From positions 1,550,001 through 1,614,000 of the forward strand of contig NZ_CP110011.1 in NCBI RefSeq assembly GCF_025947345.1: 64,000 nucleotides of DNA, in the 5' to 3' direction. The stretch comes from Flavobacterium sp. N502536 (GTDB taxonomy: Bacteria; Bacteroidota; Bacteroidia; Flavobacteriales; Flavobacteriaceae). The position numbers and the translations under genes are program-made. The stretch's first letter is position 1. Every line of letters starts with the position of its first letter. This document shows, piece by piece, positions 17,793-26,258 of this stretch. The notes beneath the pieces are model-generated. The model saw only the letters and a program-made list of their open reading frames with translations, searched no databases and was not told the origin of the DNA.

Positions 17793-19757
17793 ATGAAATT
17801 CCCAAAACAAAAAATAATAAAAGCACTTGTAATACTAGCCCTGGTATTGGTAGTGCTTTTTTTAGGATTTTACTTTTTCCGTGATTCGCTTCTCAAACAA
17901 GCCATCGCCAAGGTGACGAACAAAATGAACACGGAGTACAACAGTACATTTTCTGTAAAATCGGCTTCATTTGACGGCTTATCCGGTATAAAACTGACCA
18001 ACGTAATTCTCGTTCCAAAAAACGCTGATACACTTTGTCATATTGAAAAAATAGAAACCAGCATCAGTTTAGCCAATTTATTGATTGGTGATGTTCAAAT
18101 TGGAACTTTAAAAATCAACAATGGTTATATCCAACTGGTGAAAAAAGGAGATGTTCGTAATTTTGACGCCTTCTTAAAAAAGGACAAATCAGATTCGGAC
18201 AAAAATGAAAAGCGCAAATATGCCACTTTTGCCTACCGTATCATTTCTAAACTACTCAATCTGGTTCCGACAGATATGAAGCTTGAGAATTTAAATTTCA
18301 GAATTGACGACAATGGCAAAAAAACATCTGTTGCCATCAATAAACTGGTTCTCGACAACAAACAACTTGAGACCAATCTTCATGTCCAAAGCAAAGATTT
18401 TGATCAGCGCTGGAACATCAAAGGTTTTGCCGATCCAAGAAATAAAAAAGCAGACATTCGTTTTTTTAATCTGGATACCGGAGCAATCCGAGTTCCGTAC
18501 TTAGACGAACGTTACAATTTAAAAGCCAGCTTTGACTCGATCCGACTAAATGTTCAGAACATCGAAAAAGACGGCAGCGAATTACACCTTGACGGTTACA
18601 CCTCTATCACGAACTTAAAAATCAATCATCCGAAAATTGCCAGTAAAGACGTTGTGATCAAAAATGCCCGTTTTGATTATCGTTTCTTACTGGGGGATAG
18701 TTTTATATCGATCGACAGTACTTCGACCATGCAACTGAACAAAATAAAACTGCATCCTTATGTTTCGTACGACACCGAAAAAGATACGGTTTATACTTTA
18801 AAAGTAAACATTCCGAAAATGCAGGCGCAAAACTTTATTGTTTCCCTGCCTGAAGGTCTGTTCACTCATTTTGAAGGAATGGAAGCCGCCGGAAGTTTTG
18901 ACTATAAGCTCGATTTCAGATTCAACAAAAACAAACCGAACACCTTAGTTTTTGACAGTAAATTAAACAAAGAAGGTTTAAAAATCACGAAATACGGGGA
19001 AGCCGATCTTAACAAATTAAACGGCGAATTTGTTTATCGTGCCATTATACAAAATGTACTGCAGCGCCCGGTTCTAGTTGGAAATGCAAACCCCAACTAT
19101 ACTCCTTTAGATCAGATTTCTCCTTATTTGCGAAAGTGTGTTTTAACGACGGAAGATCCTTCGTTCTTCTCGCACCGCGGTTTTATCAATGAGGCTTTTA
19201 AGCAATCTATTTTAAAAAATATCCGAACCAAAAAATTCTCACGCGGTGCCAGTACCATTAGCATGCAGCTCATCAAGAACGTTTTCCTGACGAGAGAAAA
19301 AACGCTTTCACGCAAACTCGAAGAGATTTTACTGGTTTATATTCTGGAAAACAACAGAGTGGTAAGCAAGGAAAGAATGCTGGAAGTTTATTTCAACATT
19401 ATCGAATGGGGTCCAAATGTGTACGGAATTGGCGAAGCAAGTCATTTTTACTTCCAGAAAAGCCCTGCCAATTTAAATGTTGATGAATGCCTGTACTTAG
19501 CGACAATTATTCCGAAACCCAGAAAATTCATGTATCAGTTTAATGATCAAGGCAATTTAAGGGATTATGCATTGAAAAATCAAAAATTCCTGAAAAATTT
19601 AATGTTCCGAAGAGGTTTGCTGGTTCCTGAAGATACTCTTGGACAATTACCAGTTTACATTTCAGGAAATGCGCGTTCCTTGATAAGGATTAAAGCTCCG
19701 GATTCTACAGCGGTGAAGAATGATTCTTTGGCTATTGAGGATGAGTTTGATTTATAA
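17793..19757 (+). CDS. AsmA-like/GT51 peptidoglycan transglycosylase
   Basis: 654 residues. One N-terminal membrane anchor (about 8-30, ALVILALVLVVLFLGFYFF) is followed by about 380 residues resembling AsmA/lipid-transfer beta structure. The C-terminal third is a GT51 glycan polymerase domain: 'CVLTTEDPSFFSHRG' (catalytic Glu), 'RGASTISMQLIKN', 'RKLEEILLVYILE', 'EVYFNIIEWGPNVYGIGEAS'. There is no penicillin-binding transpeptidase domain, so it is monofunctional and polymerises lipid II at the inner membrane. The long AsmA-like insertion is absent from classical MtgA (about 240 residues). It lies 17 bases behind radA and may be co-transcribed with it. Confidence 0.87.
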   Translation: MKFPKQKIIKALVILALVLVVLFLGFYFFRDSLLKQAIAKVTNKMNTEYNSTFSVKSASFDGLSGIKLTNVILVPKNADTLCHIEKIETSISLANLLIGDVQIGTLKINNGYIQLVKKGDVRNFDAFLKKDKSDSDKNEKRKYATFAYRIISKLLNLVPTDMKLENLNFRIDDNGKKTSVAINKLVLDNKQLETNLHVQSKDFDQRWNIKGFADPRNKKADIRFFNLDTGAIRVPYLDERYNLKASFDSIRLNVQNIEKDGSELHLDGYTSITNLKINHPKIASKDVVIKNARFDYRFLLGDSFISIDSTSTMQLNKIKLHPYVSYDTEKDTVYTLKVNIPKMQAQNFIVSLPEGLFTHFEGMEAAGSFDYKLDFRFNKNKPNTLVFDSKLNKEGLKITKYGEADLNKLNGEFVYRAIIQNVLQRPVLVGNANPNYTPLDQISPYLRKCVLTTEDPSFFSHRGFINEAFKQSILKNIRTKKFSRGASTISMQLIKNVFLTREKTLSRKLEEILLVYILENNRVVSKERMLEVYFNIIEWGPNVYGIGEASHFYFQKSPANLNVDECLYLATIIPKPRKFMYQFNDQGNLRDYALKNQKFLKNLMFRRGLLVPEDTLGQLPVYISGNARSLIRIKAPDSTAVKNDSLAIEDEFDL

Positions 19758-19816
19758 AAACACCCATTTCACGAAGCGACGCTATTTTTTGTTCTGAAAT
19801 CGTTTTTACTTTTCAT

Positions 19817-19873
19817 AAAAAATTCCACAAACTTTCACAGACTATACCTCTGTCAATTTGTGGAATTTGTATT
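19817..19873. terminator. Bidirectional terminator between convergent genes
   Basis: A 12-base stem AAATTCCACAAA (19820-19831) pairs with TTTGTGGAATTT (19857-19868). A nested ACAGA/TCTGT hairpin sits in the loop, with A/T-rich flanks on both sides. It lies between the transglycosylase (+) and the aldo/keto reductase (-). Confidence 0.75.
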
Positions 19874-19888
19874 TTATCTGAGAGCTAA

Positions 19889-20926
19889 TTAAGGTGCCGG
19901 ATCGGGAATTATTGCCTGAACAGCATTTATTTCGGCTACAATTTCGCTTGACAATACGACATCAATAGTATCAATATTTTCTTTTAACTGCTCCATAGTT
20001 GTAGCTCCTATAATTGCACTGGTTAAAAATGGCTGTTGCAGCACAAATCCCATGGCCAATTGGGTCAATGTCAGGTCGTGTTTCTTTGCAATTTCCTGAT
20101 ATAACTTTGTAGCTTGTGTACTTTGTTCGCTATTGTAACGTGTGTACTGCGGAAAAAGGTTGATTCTGGCATTTGGATGTGCCTCACCAGTTAAAAACTT
20201 ACCCGTTAAAACTCCAAAAGCTAAAGGAGAATAGGCCAGCAATCCCACATTTTCGTACTTCGAAACTTCCGCAGAGCCTACCTCAAAAAGTCGGTTCAAC
20301 AAGCTATACGGGTTTTGAACGGTTTTGATCCTTGGCAAGTTATGGTATTTACTTTCTTCCAGAAAGCGCATCATTCCCCAGGCATTTTCATTGGAAACTC
20401 CAATGTGTTTTATTTTTCCTTCTTTGATTAGTCCGTCGAATGTTTCTAATACTTCTCTGAAGTTATCTTCCCACGCATCGTCATGACCATTAAAAGAACG
20501 CTGTCCAAAACAATTGGTTTTACGCTCCGGCCAATGCATTTGATACAAATCGATATAATCGGTCTGTAAACGTTTTAAGCTGTTTTCTAAAGCATATTTA
20601 ATACTCGCTGGTGAGAAATCACCCTTTTCGCGCATATAGGTAAAAGCCGGATTTGGCCCCGCAATTTTAGTCGCCAATACCACTTTGTCGCGATTTCCCG
20701 ATTTCTTAAACCAGGTTCCTATAATTTTCTCTGTACTTCCGTACGTTTCTTCACGTGCCGGAACAGAATACATTTCGGCAGTATCAAAAAAATTAACGCC
20801 TCTCTCCAATGCATAATCCATTTGCTGATGCCCTTCGGCCTCTGTATTCTGTTGCCCGAAAGTCATTGTTCCGAGGTTTATTTTACTAACTTTTATGTCG
20901 GTATGGGGTAAAGTTGTGTATTTCAT
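19889..20926 (-). CDS. tas: NADP(H)-dependent aldo/keto reductase, Tas-like
   Basis: 345 residues, closely matching Escherichia coli Tas in length and phrasing ('LGTMTFGQQNTEAEGHQQMDYA', 'SLKRLQTDYIDLYQMHWPER', 'IGVSNENAWGMMRF', 'QNPYSLLNR', final 'PDPAP'). The AKR tetrad is visible: Asp and Tyr in 'FFDTAEMYS', Lys in 'VLATKIAG', His in 'YQMHWPE'. It reduces carbonyl compounds in the cytoplasm; the true substrate is unknown. Single gene flanked by repeats on its 5' side. The symbol is assigned by similarity only. Confidence 0.88.
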   Translation of the reverse strand: MKYTTLPHTDIKVSKINLGTMTFGQQNTEAEGHQQMDYALERGVNFFDTAEMYSVPAREETYGSTEKIIGTWFKKSGNRDKVVLATKIAGPNPAFTYMREKGDFSPASIKYALENSLKRLQTDYIDLYQMHWPERKTNCFGQRSFNGHDDAWEDNFREVLETFDGLIKEGKIKHIGVSNENAWGMMRFLEESKYHNLPRIKTVQNPYSLLNRLFEVGSAEVSKYENVGLLAYSPLAFGVLTGKFLTGEAHPNARINLFPQYTRYNSEQSTQATKLYQEIAKKHDLTLTQLAMGFVLQQPFLTSAIIGATTMEQLKENIDTIDVVLSSEIVAEINAVQAIIPDPAP

Positions 20927-21186
20927 ACTTTTTTAAGTTGCTAAGCCCCTAAGGAGCTAAGGTTCTAAGTTTTTCTTTAAAATTCTAATAATTCAAAGAT
21001 ACGATGCTATTTCTCAAATAGAAATTTGACAAAAGTTAAAAAAATTACAAGATTTCTTTAAGCTTCTGAAACACGGAGTCATCAAAATTACATACACTTA
21101 CTCACGTAACTAAAGAAGGTTCAAAGTAAAACTTTGAACCTTCTCATAAAAATCTTAGAAACTTAGTTCCTCAGAACCTTAGCGTC
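20927..21186. repeat. CTAAG-rich degenerate repeats flanking a hairpin
   Basis: At 20936-20970 the core CTAAG recurs about every 8-10 bases (gctaag-cccctaag-gagctaag-gttctaag). Near 21158-21190 the complementary CTTAG recurs in the same way. Between them lies the ompA terminator hairpin. Similar tracts occur at about 32764-32800 and 33440-33470. No gene seen. Confidence 0.55.
21114..21144 (-). terminator. Terminator of the OmpA-like gene
   Basis: A perfect 14-base stem, AGAAGGTTCAAAGT (21114-21127) and ACTTTGAACCTTCT (21131-21144), with a 3-base loop. The downstream T-run is weak, so it may also be an mRNA-stabilising hairpin. Confidence 0.6.
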
Positions 21187-22131
21187 TTAGTTAATACTAT
21201 TAAGCATCTCCGCGATTTCATCTAATCTTGGCGTTAAGATGATCTCGATTCTGCGGTTCTTCGCTTTTCCTTCCGGAGTGGTGTTACTCGCCAATGGAGA
21301 AAATTCGCTGCGACCTGCTGCTGTTAATTTTTGCTTGTTGATTTTAGCGTTTTCGCTTAAAATATTTACAATTGCAGTAGCTCTCTTGGTCGATAAATCC
21401 CAGTTATTGGCAATTGGTCCTGAACCTGCGTACGGATCATCATCCGTATGTCCTTCAATTAAAACTGAAAGATCAGGGTTATCACCCAGAACTTTACCCA
21501 ATTCAACAACTGCCTTTCTACCTTCGGTACCAACAGCCCAGCTTCCTGAATTGAACAACAATTTGTTCTCCATAGAAACGTATACTTTTCCGTTTTTCTG
21601 TTCTACAGTCAGACCTTTTCCTTCAAAACCGTTTAAAGCTTTAGACAACGTCTCTTTCAATTTACGCATGGCCTCTTCTTTTGCAGCGATCATTGCTTCC
21701 AATTCGTTCAGGCGGTTTGCTGTTTTATCCAAACGAGCTTGTTCTTCTGCTAATTTTTTAGATTTCGCCTCCAGTTGTGCCAACAGTTCACGGTTTTTAG
21801 CCATATTGCTTTCTAAAGCATCGTTGCTGTTTTTCTCTAAAGCATTATAAGAATCCTGAAGTACTTTATATTTTTTCTGCTGAGCAGCCAGATCCGCTTT
21901 TTGTTTTTCAAGATCTGTTTTGGTTGCGTTTAAATCTTTTGTTAAAGCATCACGGTCCAGTTCTAACTGATTTTTTGATTTTTGTAAACTCTCATTTTCA
22001 TCAGCAATTGAACGGTTTTCTTTTTTCAGATCCGAATATTTGGTTTCAAGATCATTGTAAATTTTCTTAGACACACAAGAAGTCATAGACATTGCTACGA
22101 CCAATAGTCCGATAGAGGTCTTTTTAATCAT
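21187..22131 (-). CDS. OmpA-family lipoprotein with coiled coil
   Basis: 314 residues from the ATG at 22129-22131, chosen because it starts a lipoprotein signal (MIKKTSIGLLVVAMSMTSC). Residues about 25-165 are a long heptad-rich coiled coil rich in Lys/Glu/Leu ('LEKQKADLAAQQKKYK', 'LAEEQARLDKTANRL'). The C-terminus is an OmpA/MotB peptidoglycan-binding domain with 'LLFNSGSWAVGTEG', 'LIEGHTDDDPY', 'WDLSTKRATAIVNIL', 'GRSEFSPLASN' and 'NRRIEIILTPR'. It probably ties the outer membrane to the cell wall through a coiled-coil spacer. A 15-base direct repeat lies just upstream. Confidence 0.92.
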   Translation of the reverse strand: MIKKTSIGLLVVAMSMTSCVSKKIYNDLETKYSDLKKENRSIADENESLQKSKNQLELDRDALTKDLNATKTDLEKQKADLAAQQKKYKVLQDSYNALEKNSNDALESNMAKNRELLAQLEAKSKKLAEEQARLDKTANRLNELEAMIAAKEEAMRKLKETLSKALNGFEGKGLTVEQKNGKVYVSMENKLLFNSGSWAVGTEGRKAVVELGKVLGDNPDLSVLIEGHTDDDPYAGSGPIANNWDLSTKRATAIVNILSENAKINKQKLTAAGRSEFSPLASNTTPEGKAKNRRIEIILTPRLDEIAEMLNSIN

Positions 22132-22161
22132 TTTTTGTTTTATTTGGAGGGCATTAATACT

Positions 22162-22201
22162 AATGTTTAAATTTAATAGCAATGGCAATGTTTAAATTTA
22201 A
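22162..22201. repeat. Direct repeat upstream of the OmpA-like gene
   Basis: AATGTTTAAATTTAA occurs at 22162-22176 and again at 22187-22201, 25 bases apart start to start. Its position 31 bases before the start codon would suit a regulatory site, or it may be a simple duplication. Confidence 0.4.
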
Positions 22202-22234
22202 ACAGCAATTCATTCAACAATAACAATACCACTT

Positions 22235-22996
22235 TTACTCGATTTCGACTAAAACCGGGCAATGATCTGAATGAACGGCATCCGGAAGAATCACAGCTCT
22301 TTTTAACCTGTGTCCCATAGAGTCACTTACCAGATTATAGTCAATACGCCAGCCTTTATTGTTCCCTCGGGCTCCTGCGCGGTAGCTCCACCACGAATAA
22401 TGGTGCGGATCTTTATTAAAATGACGGAAACTGTCTATAAAACCAGACTTCATAAATCCGTCCAGCCATGCACGTTCAGCAGGTAAAAAACCCGAAACGG
22501 TTTTGTTGCGAACGGGGTCATGAATGTCAATAGCTTCATGGCAAATGTTATAATCACCACAAATGATCAGATTCGGAATCGTTTGTTTTAACTCATTAAT
22601 ATAGGTTTGAAAATCATCCATAAACATAAATTTATGGTCTAATCTTTCAATATTAGTTCCTGACGGTAAGTACAAACTCATCACAGAGCAGTCATCAAAA
22701 TCGGCACGAAGGTTACGCCCCTCAAAGTCCATGTGCTGAATTCCGGTTCCGTAAACCACATTATTGGGTTTTGTTTTAGACAAGATGGCAACACCACTAT
22801 ATCCTTTTTTAGTTGCCGGATAATAATATTGGTACGGATAACCTGCGGCAGTAATATCGTCTACCGGAATTTGCTCTTGGGTAGCTTTTATTTCCTGAAG
22901 ACAAATCACATCAGGATTCGCTTGTTGCAGCCATTCGATAAAGCCTTTGGTAATTGCGGCACGTATTCCGTTTACATTATAAGAAATAATTTTCAT
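22235..22996 (-). CDS. xth: Exodeoxyribonuclease III
   Basis: 253 residues from the ATG at 22994-22996; the in-frame extension upstream is not typical of the family. ExoIII is the AP endonuclease/3'-5' exonuclease of base-excision repair. Motifs: 'KIISYNVNGIRAAI', 'VICLQEIKAT' (metal-binding Glu), 'ICGDYNICHEAIDIHDP' (catalytic Asp/Asn) and 'HSDHCPVLVEI' (catalytic His). The length matches the family. TACATTTG (complement of 23017-23024) may be its -7 box. It is transcribed divergently from the acyltransferase gene. Confidence 0.96.
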   Translation of the reverse strand: MKIISYNVNGIRAAITKGFIEWLQQANPDVICLQEIKATQEQIPVDDITAAGYPYQYYYPATKKGYSGVAILSKTKPNNVVYGTGIQHMDFEGRNLRADFDDCSVMSLYLPSGTNIERLDHKFMFMDDFQTYINELKQTIPNLIICGDYNICHEAIDIHDPVRNKTVSGFLPAERAWLDGFMKSGFIDSFRHFNKDPHHYSWWSYRAGARGNNKGWRIDYNLVSDSMGHRLKRAVILPDAVHSDHCPVLVEIE

Positions 22997-23114
22997 CAGC
23001 GTTTTTTTTAGGATTTCAAATGTAATAAAAAAGTGGAAAGTTTGCATTTGAAACAGCGAAAAGTAGAGTTTTTTGTTATCTTTGTTCGCTGCTCTAATAA
23101 ATTAAAAATAGTAC

Positions 23115-24917
23115 ATGGGTTTAGTTACCGCGAAAGAAGTTGCAAAAGCGATAAATGTTGATAAGTACGGAGTTTTGGGTACTTTTTCGGGCTGGATTCT
23201 TATGAAAGTTCTTAAGATATCTACCCTTAATAAAATTTACGACCACAATAAGCATTTAGAAGATGTTGCATTCTTAAACGGAATTTTAGATGAGATGGAA
23301 ATCAAATTTGAAATTCCCGAAGAAGATTTAAAACGTTTACCGAAAGATGGCGCCTATATTACCATTTCCAATCACCCTCTGGGTGGAATTGATGGTATTT
23401 TGCTTTTAAAATTGATGCTTGAAAGAGAACCCAATTTTAAGATCATCGCCAACTTTTTACTGCATAGAATTGTTCCGCTAAAAAAATACATCATGCCTGT
23501 CAATCCTTTTGAGAATCATAAGGATGCCAAGTCAAGTGTGGTAGGAATTAAAGAAACCTTACGTCATTTAAGCGACGGAAAACCACTTGGGATTTTCCCG
23601 GCCGGAGAAGTTTCGACTTACAAAGACGGAAAACTGGTGGTAGACAAACCATGGGAAGAAGGCGCTTTGAAATTAATTCGAAAAGCCAAAGTTCCGGTTA
23701 TCCCTATTTATTTCCATGCCAAAAACAGTAAGTTGTTTTATTGGCTTTCTAAGATTGACGATACTTTACGTACTGCAAAATTACCATCGGAGTTGCTAAC
23801 GCAAAAAGATCGTGTTATTAAAGTTCGTATTGGAAAACCAATCTCCGTAAACGAACAGAACGAAATTGAATCTTTTGAAGACTACTCTGAGTTTTTAAGA
23901 AAGAAAACCTATATGCTGGCTAATCCTTTTGAGAAAGACAGCAAATTGCTAGACACCGCAAGCTTAAAAATTCCGAAAGCACCTAAAAAAATTGCAACAC
24001 CGGCAAATGAATCCAAAATGATTGACGAAGTCAATGCATTAAGAGACAGCGATTGCAGGTTATTGCAAAGTAAAAACTACGAAGTATTTTTTGCCCGTGC
24101 CAAGTCGATCCCGAATATCTTACACGAAATTGGACGTTTACGCGAAATCACTTTCCGTGAAGTAGGTGAAGGTACCAATGAATCTATTGACTTAGATCAG
24201 TACGACCAATACTACCACCATATGTTTTTGTGGGACGATGAAACCAAAAAAATCGCAGGCGCTTACCGTATGGGATTGGGTTCAGAAATCTATCCAAAAC
24301 ACGGTATTGAAGGTTTTTATCTAACCGATCTTTTCAGATTTGAGCCGGAATTACACGATATGATGCATAAATCGATCGAAATGGGTCGTGCTTTTATCAT
24401 CAAAGAATACCAGCAAAAACCAATGCCTTTGTTCCTGTTGTGGAAAGGAATTATTCATACCACCTTACGTTATCCGGAACACAAGTATCTGCTTGGTGGT
24501 GTAAGTATCAGTAATCAATTTTCTGACTTCTCAAAATCATTGATGATTGAGTTCATGAAGTCGAACTATTACGATCCTTATATTGCACAGTACATTCACC
24601 CGAAAAAGGCCTACAAAGTAAAATTAAAAGACGCTGATAAAGACTTTATCTTCGACGAAGCAGAATCTGATTTGAACAAGTTTGATAAGATTATTGACGA
24701 ACTGGAGCCTGGAAACTTACGTTTGCCTGTTTTAATCAAGAAGTACATCAAGCAAAATGCCCGTGTAGTTGCTTTTAACGTTGATCCTTTGTTCAACAAT
24801 GCTGTAGACGGTTTAATGTACATTAGAATAGCAGATATTCCTGAAAGCACGATGAAACCTGTTATTGAAGAATTTCAAATAGAATTGGAACGCAAATTAT
24901 CGGAGAAAGAAGATTAA
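23115..24917 (+). CDS. olsF: OlsF-like bifunctional ornithine-lipid acyltransferase
   Basis: 600 residues. The N-terminal half is a PlsC-like O-acyltransferase with 'ITISNHPLGGIDGI' (catalytic His/Asp; five rather than four residues between them) and 'LGIFPAGEVST'. The C-terminal half (about 300-600) is an OlsB-like N-acyltransferase of the GNAT fold ('RLREITFREVGEGTNESIDLDQYDQYYHH', split here by meaning: REVGEG then DQYDQYY; 'AGAYRMGLG', 'IEMGRAFI'). This order matches OlsF, reported from Serratia and Flavobacterium johnsoniae, which makes ornithine lipids by adding both acyl chains; a glycine-lipid role is an alternative. TATCTTTG at 23077-23084 is a likely -7 box. Confidence 0.85.
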   Translation: MGLVTAKEVAKAINVDKYGVLGTFSGWILMKVLKISTLNKIYDHNKHLEDVAFLNGILDEMEIKFEIPEEDLKRLPKDGAYITISNHPLGGIDGILLLKLMLEREPNFKIIANFLLHRIVPLKKYIMPVNPFENHKDAKSSVVGIKETLRHLSDGKPLGIFPAGEVSTYKDGKLVVDKPWEEGALKLIRKAKVPVIPIYFHAKNSKLFYWLSKIDDTLRTAKLPSELLTQKDRVIKVRIGKPISVNEQNEIESFEDYSEFLRKKTYMLANPFEKDSKLLDTASLKIPKAPKKIATPANESKMIDEVNALRDSDCRLLQSKNYEVFFARAKSIPNILHEIGRLREITFREVGEGTNESIDLDQYDQYYHHMFLWDDETKKIAGAYRMGLGSEIYPKHGIEGFYLTDLFRFEPELHDMMHKSIEMGRAFIIKEYQQKPMPLFLLWKGIIHTTLRYPEHKYLLGGVSISNQFSDFSKSLMIEFMKSNYYDPYIAQYIHPKKAYKVKLKDADKDFIFDEAESDLNKFDKIIDELEPGNLRLPVLIKKYIKQNARVVAFNVDPLFNNAVDGLMYIRIADIPESTMKPVIEEFQIELERKLSEKED

Positions 24918-24939
24918 TTTCATCACACCTATATAAAAC

Positions 24940-24971
24940 AAAAAATCCCATCTTAAAAATGGGATTTTTTT
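24940..24971. terminator. Bidirectional terminator
   Basis: AAAAATCCCAT (from 24941) pairs with ATGGGATTTTTT across a short loop (TCTTAAAA region), with A- and T-runs outside. It lies between the convergent acyltransferase (+) and TM2 (-) genes. Confidence 0.8.
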
Positions 24972-24986
24972 ATGCTTTAAAACAGC

Positions 24987-25199
24987 TTAAAACCAGCCTT
25001 TTTGACCAACCTGATAAGTTTGATAAAACTCTTCGTCTGTTCTTGTCAGATAGATTATTCCTTCCTTATTATATCCCAAATAGAATTTGTGAATACCCAG
25101 GAAACCTAACAAAATTGCTAAGATTCCCGCAACTACTTTTTTATTCTCTTCCCGATGAACCGGAGGATTATTCCAATGTTCTGTTTTACTGTTTTCCAT
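24987..25199 (-). CDS. TM2-domain protein, apparently internally deleted
   Basis: 70 residues. It has the first TM2 helix and signature 'KKVVAGILAILLGFLGIHKFYLGYNKEGII' (shown here as the helix plus GIHKFYLG), followed directly by 'YLTRTDEEFYQTYQVGQKGWF'. In related Flavobacterium proteins that I recall, a second membrane helix of about 30 residues lies between 'KEGII' and 'EGIIYLTKSDEEFY...GKKGWF'. Both sides end or begin with EGII, so an in-frame deletion between short direct repeats is the likely cause. With one helix and no hairpin the product may be non-functional. Part of a cluster with DUF2752 and DUF4234 genes. Confidence 0.7.
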   Translation of the reverse strand: MENSKTEHWNNPPVHREENKKVVAGILAILLGFLGIHKFYLGYNKEGIIYLTRTDEEFYQTYQVGQKGWF

Positions 25200-25257
25200 T
25201 TTTATAGTGTTTTTTAGTTATGCTAATTCAACTTTATGAGGATGGAATTCTGAGGTC

Positions 25258-25722
25258 TTAAAACCAAATCGATTGATGCAAAATATCATCAAAAGAGCTT
25301 TCCCGGATAAAAAGAACCAATCGTATCAAATGATAAAAGGCTAAAAAATAAGCCATATTGTAGGCTAATTTTCTGTTGTACAGCAGTCCCGAAAAATATT
25401 CTTTTTTGGTAATAAGTTCAGTTGTCAGTATAATGATGGTAAGCCAGCAGAATACGATAACAAAAGGCCCCAATATATGGTAACTAAGAGATTTGTAGAT
25501 GTCACCCTGATAAAAATAAACCAGTGATTTGGTGATGCCACAACCCGGACAAGGAAAACCAGTCACCATTTTGAAAGGACAAAAGGACTGATCTGATTCC
25601 AGATGGTTATTATGATTGTCAAGCATTAAAAAAAACGGAACTATCAGTGTAATTGCTGCACCGATAATTCCGTAAATTTTACGTTTTGTTCTACTATTAT
25701 TTGTATAATCTGTTGATATCAC
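25258..25722 (-). CDS. DUF2752 membrane protein
   Basis: 154 residues with about three membrane segments (IYGIIGAAITLIVPFFLML, ILGPFVIVFCWLTIIILTT, and a third near the C-terminus). It carries the DUF2752 signature 'CPFKMVTGFPCPGCGITKSLVYFYQGD', where the paired cysteines might bind metal or form disulfides. Its first 26 bases overlap the end of the DUF4234-like gene, so the two are coupled. The function of the family is not known; neighbouring small membrane genes suggest an envelope role. Confidence 0.85.
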   Translation of the reverse strand: MISTDYTNNSRTKRKIYGIIGAAITLIVPFFLMLDNHNNHLESDQSFCPFKMVTGFPCPGCGITKSLVYFYQGDIYKSLSYHILGPFVIVFCWLTIIILTTELITKKEYFSGLLYNRKLAYNMAYFLAFYHLIRLVLFIRESSFDDILHQSIWF

Positions 25723-26080
25723 CTTGTACTATCATTGCTGCTGCAAAAGGGAAAAAGAACCCTAAAACAATTAATAAAGTGGATTGGTCTTTTTGAAGCT
25801 CTCCAGTTCTTTGATAAACTTTTGGCAATGCTTCTTTACCAGCCAAGTAATAAAAATAAATGTTTACCGGTGTACAACATCCTGCAAAAATTGCAATCGG
25901 CTGTGAGATAACTTCTTTACCTGCAACGGCATTTAAAACCTCAGATACTTTAATGTTCCAGTAAATCAAGTACAATCCGCATGTTAAAAATCCAAAAAGC
26001 AATACCATAACTGGATCTACCTTAAATACCGGAATTGGTTCATTAAAATTATTAGACGTTTCTTTTAAATCGTTTTCCAT
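25697..26080 (-). CDS. DUF4234-like membrane protein
   Basis: 127 residues. 'VMVLLFGFLTCGLYLIYWNIKVSEVLN' resembles the DUF4234 start (hydrophobic segment, then G-x-Y-x-x-Y-W). Two further hydrophobic segments follow (PIAIFAGCCTPVNIYFYYLA and LLIVLGFFFPFAAAMIV), ending in 'QGDINRLYK'. It is the first gene of the three-gene membrane cluster and overlaps the DUF2752 gene by 26 bases. Family assignment is moderate, from sequence style rather than a search. Confidence 0.65.
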   Translation of the reverse strand: MENDLKETSNNFNEPIPVFKVDPVMVLLFGFLTCGLYLIYWNIKVSEVLNAVAGKEVISQPIAIFAGCCTPVNIYFYYLAGKEALPKVYQRTGELQKDQSTLLIVLGFFFPFAAAMIVQGDINRLYK

Positions 26081-26258
26081 TTTTTTTAGTTAAAATTAAT
26101 TGGTTATGTCCTACTCTTCGGATTTTCGGTTCCTCCTATTTAGAAACAATATTATTAAAAATTAACTTTAAAAACTAATTATCGCCCAAAATTCTACAGA
26201 AAAGACTCGTTATTTAATTGTAAAAACAAGCCCAAAACGTTGTCCTTCACCCCTAAAA

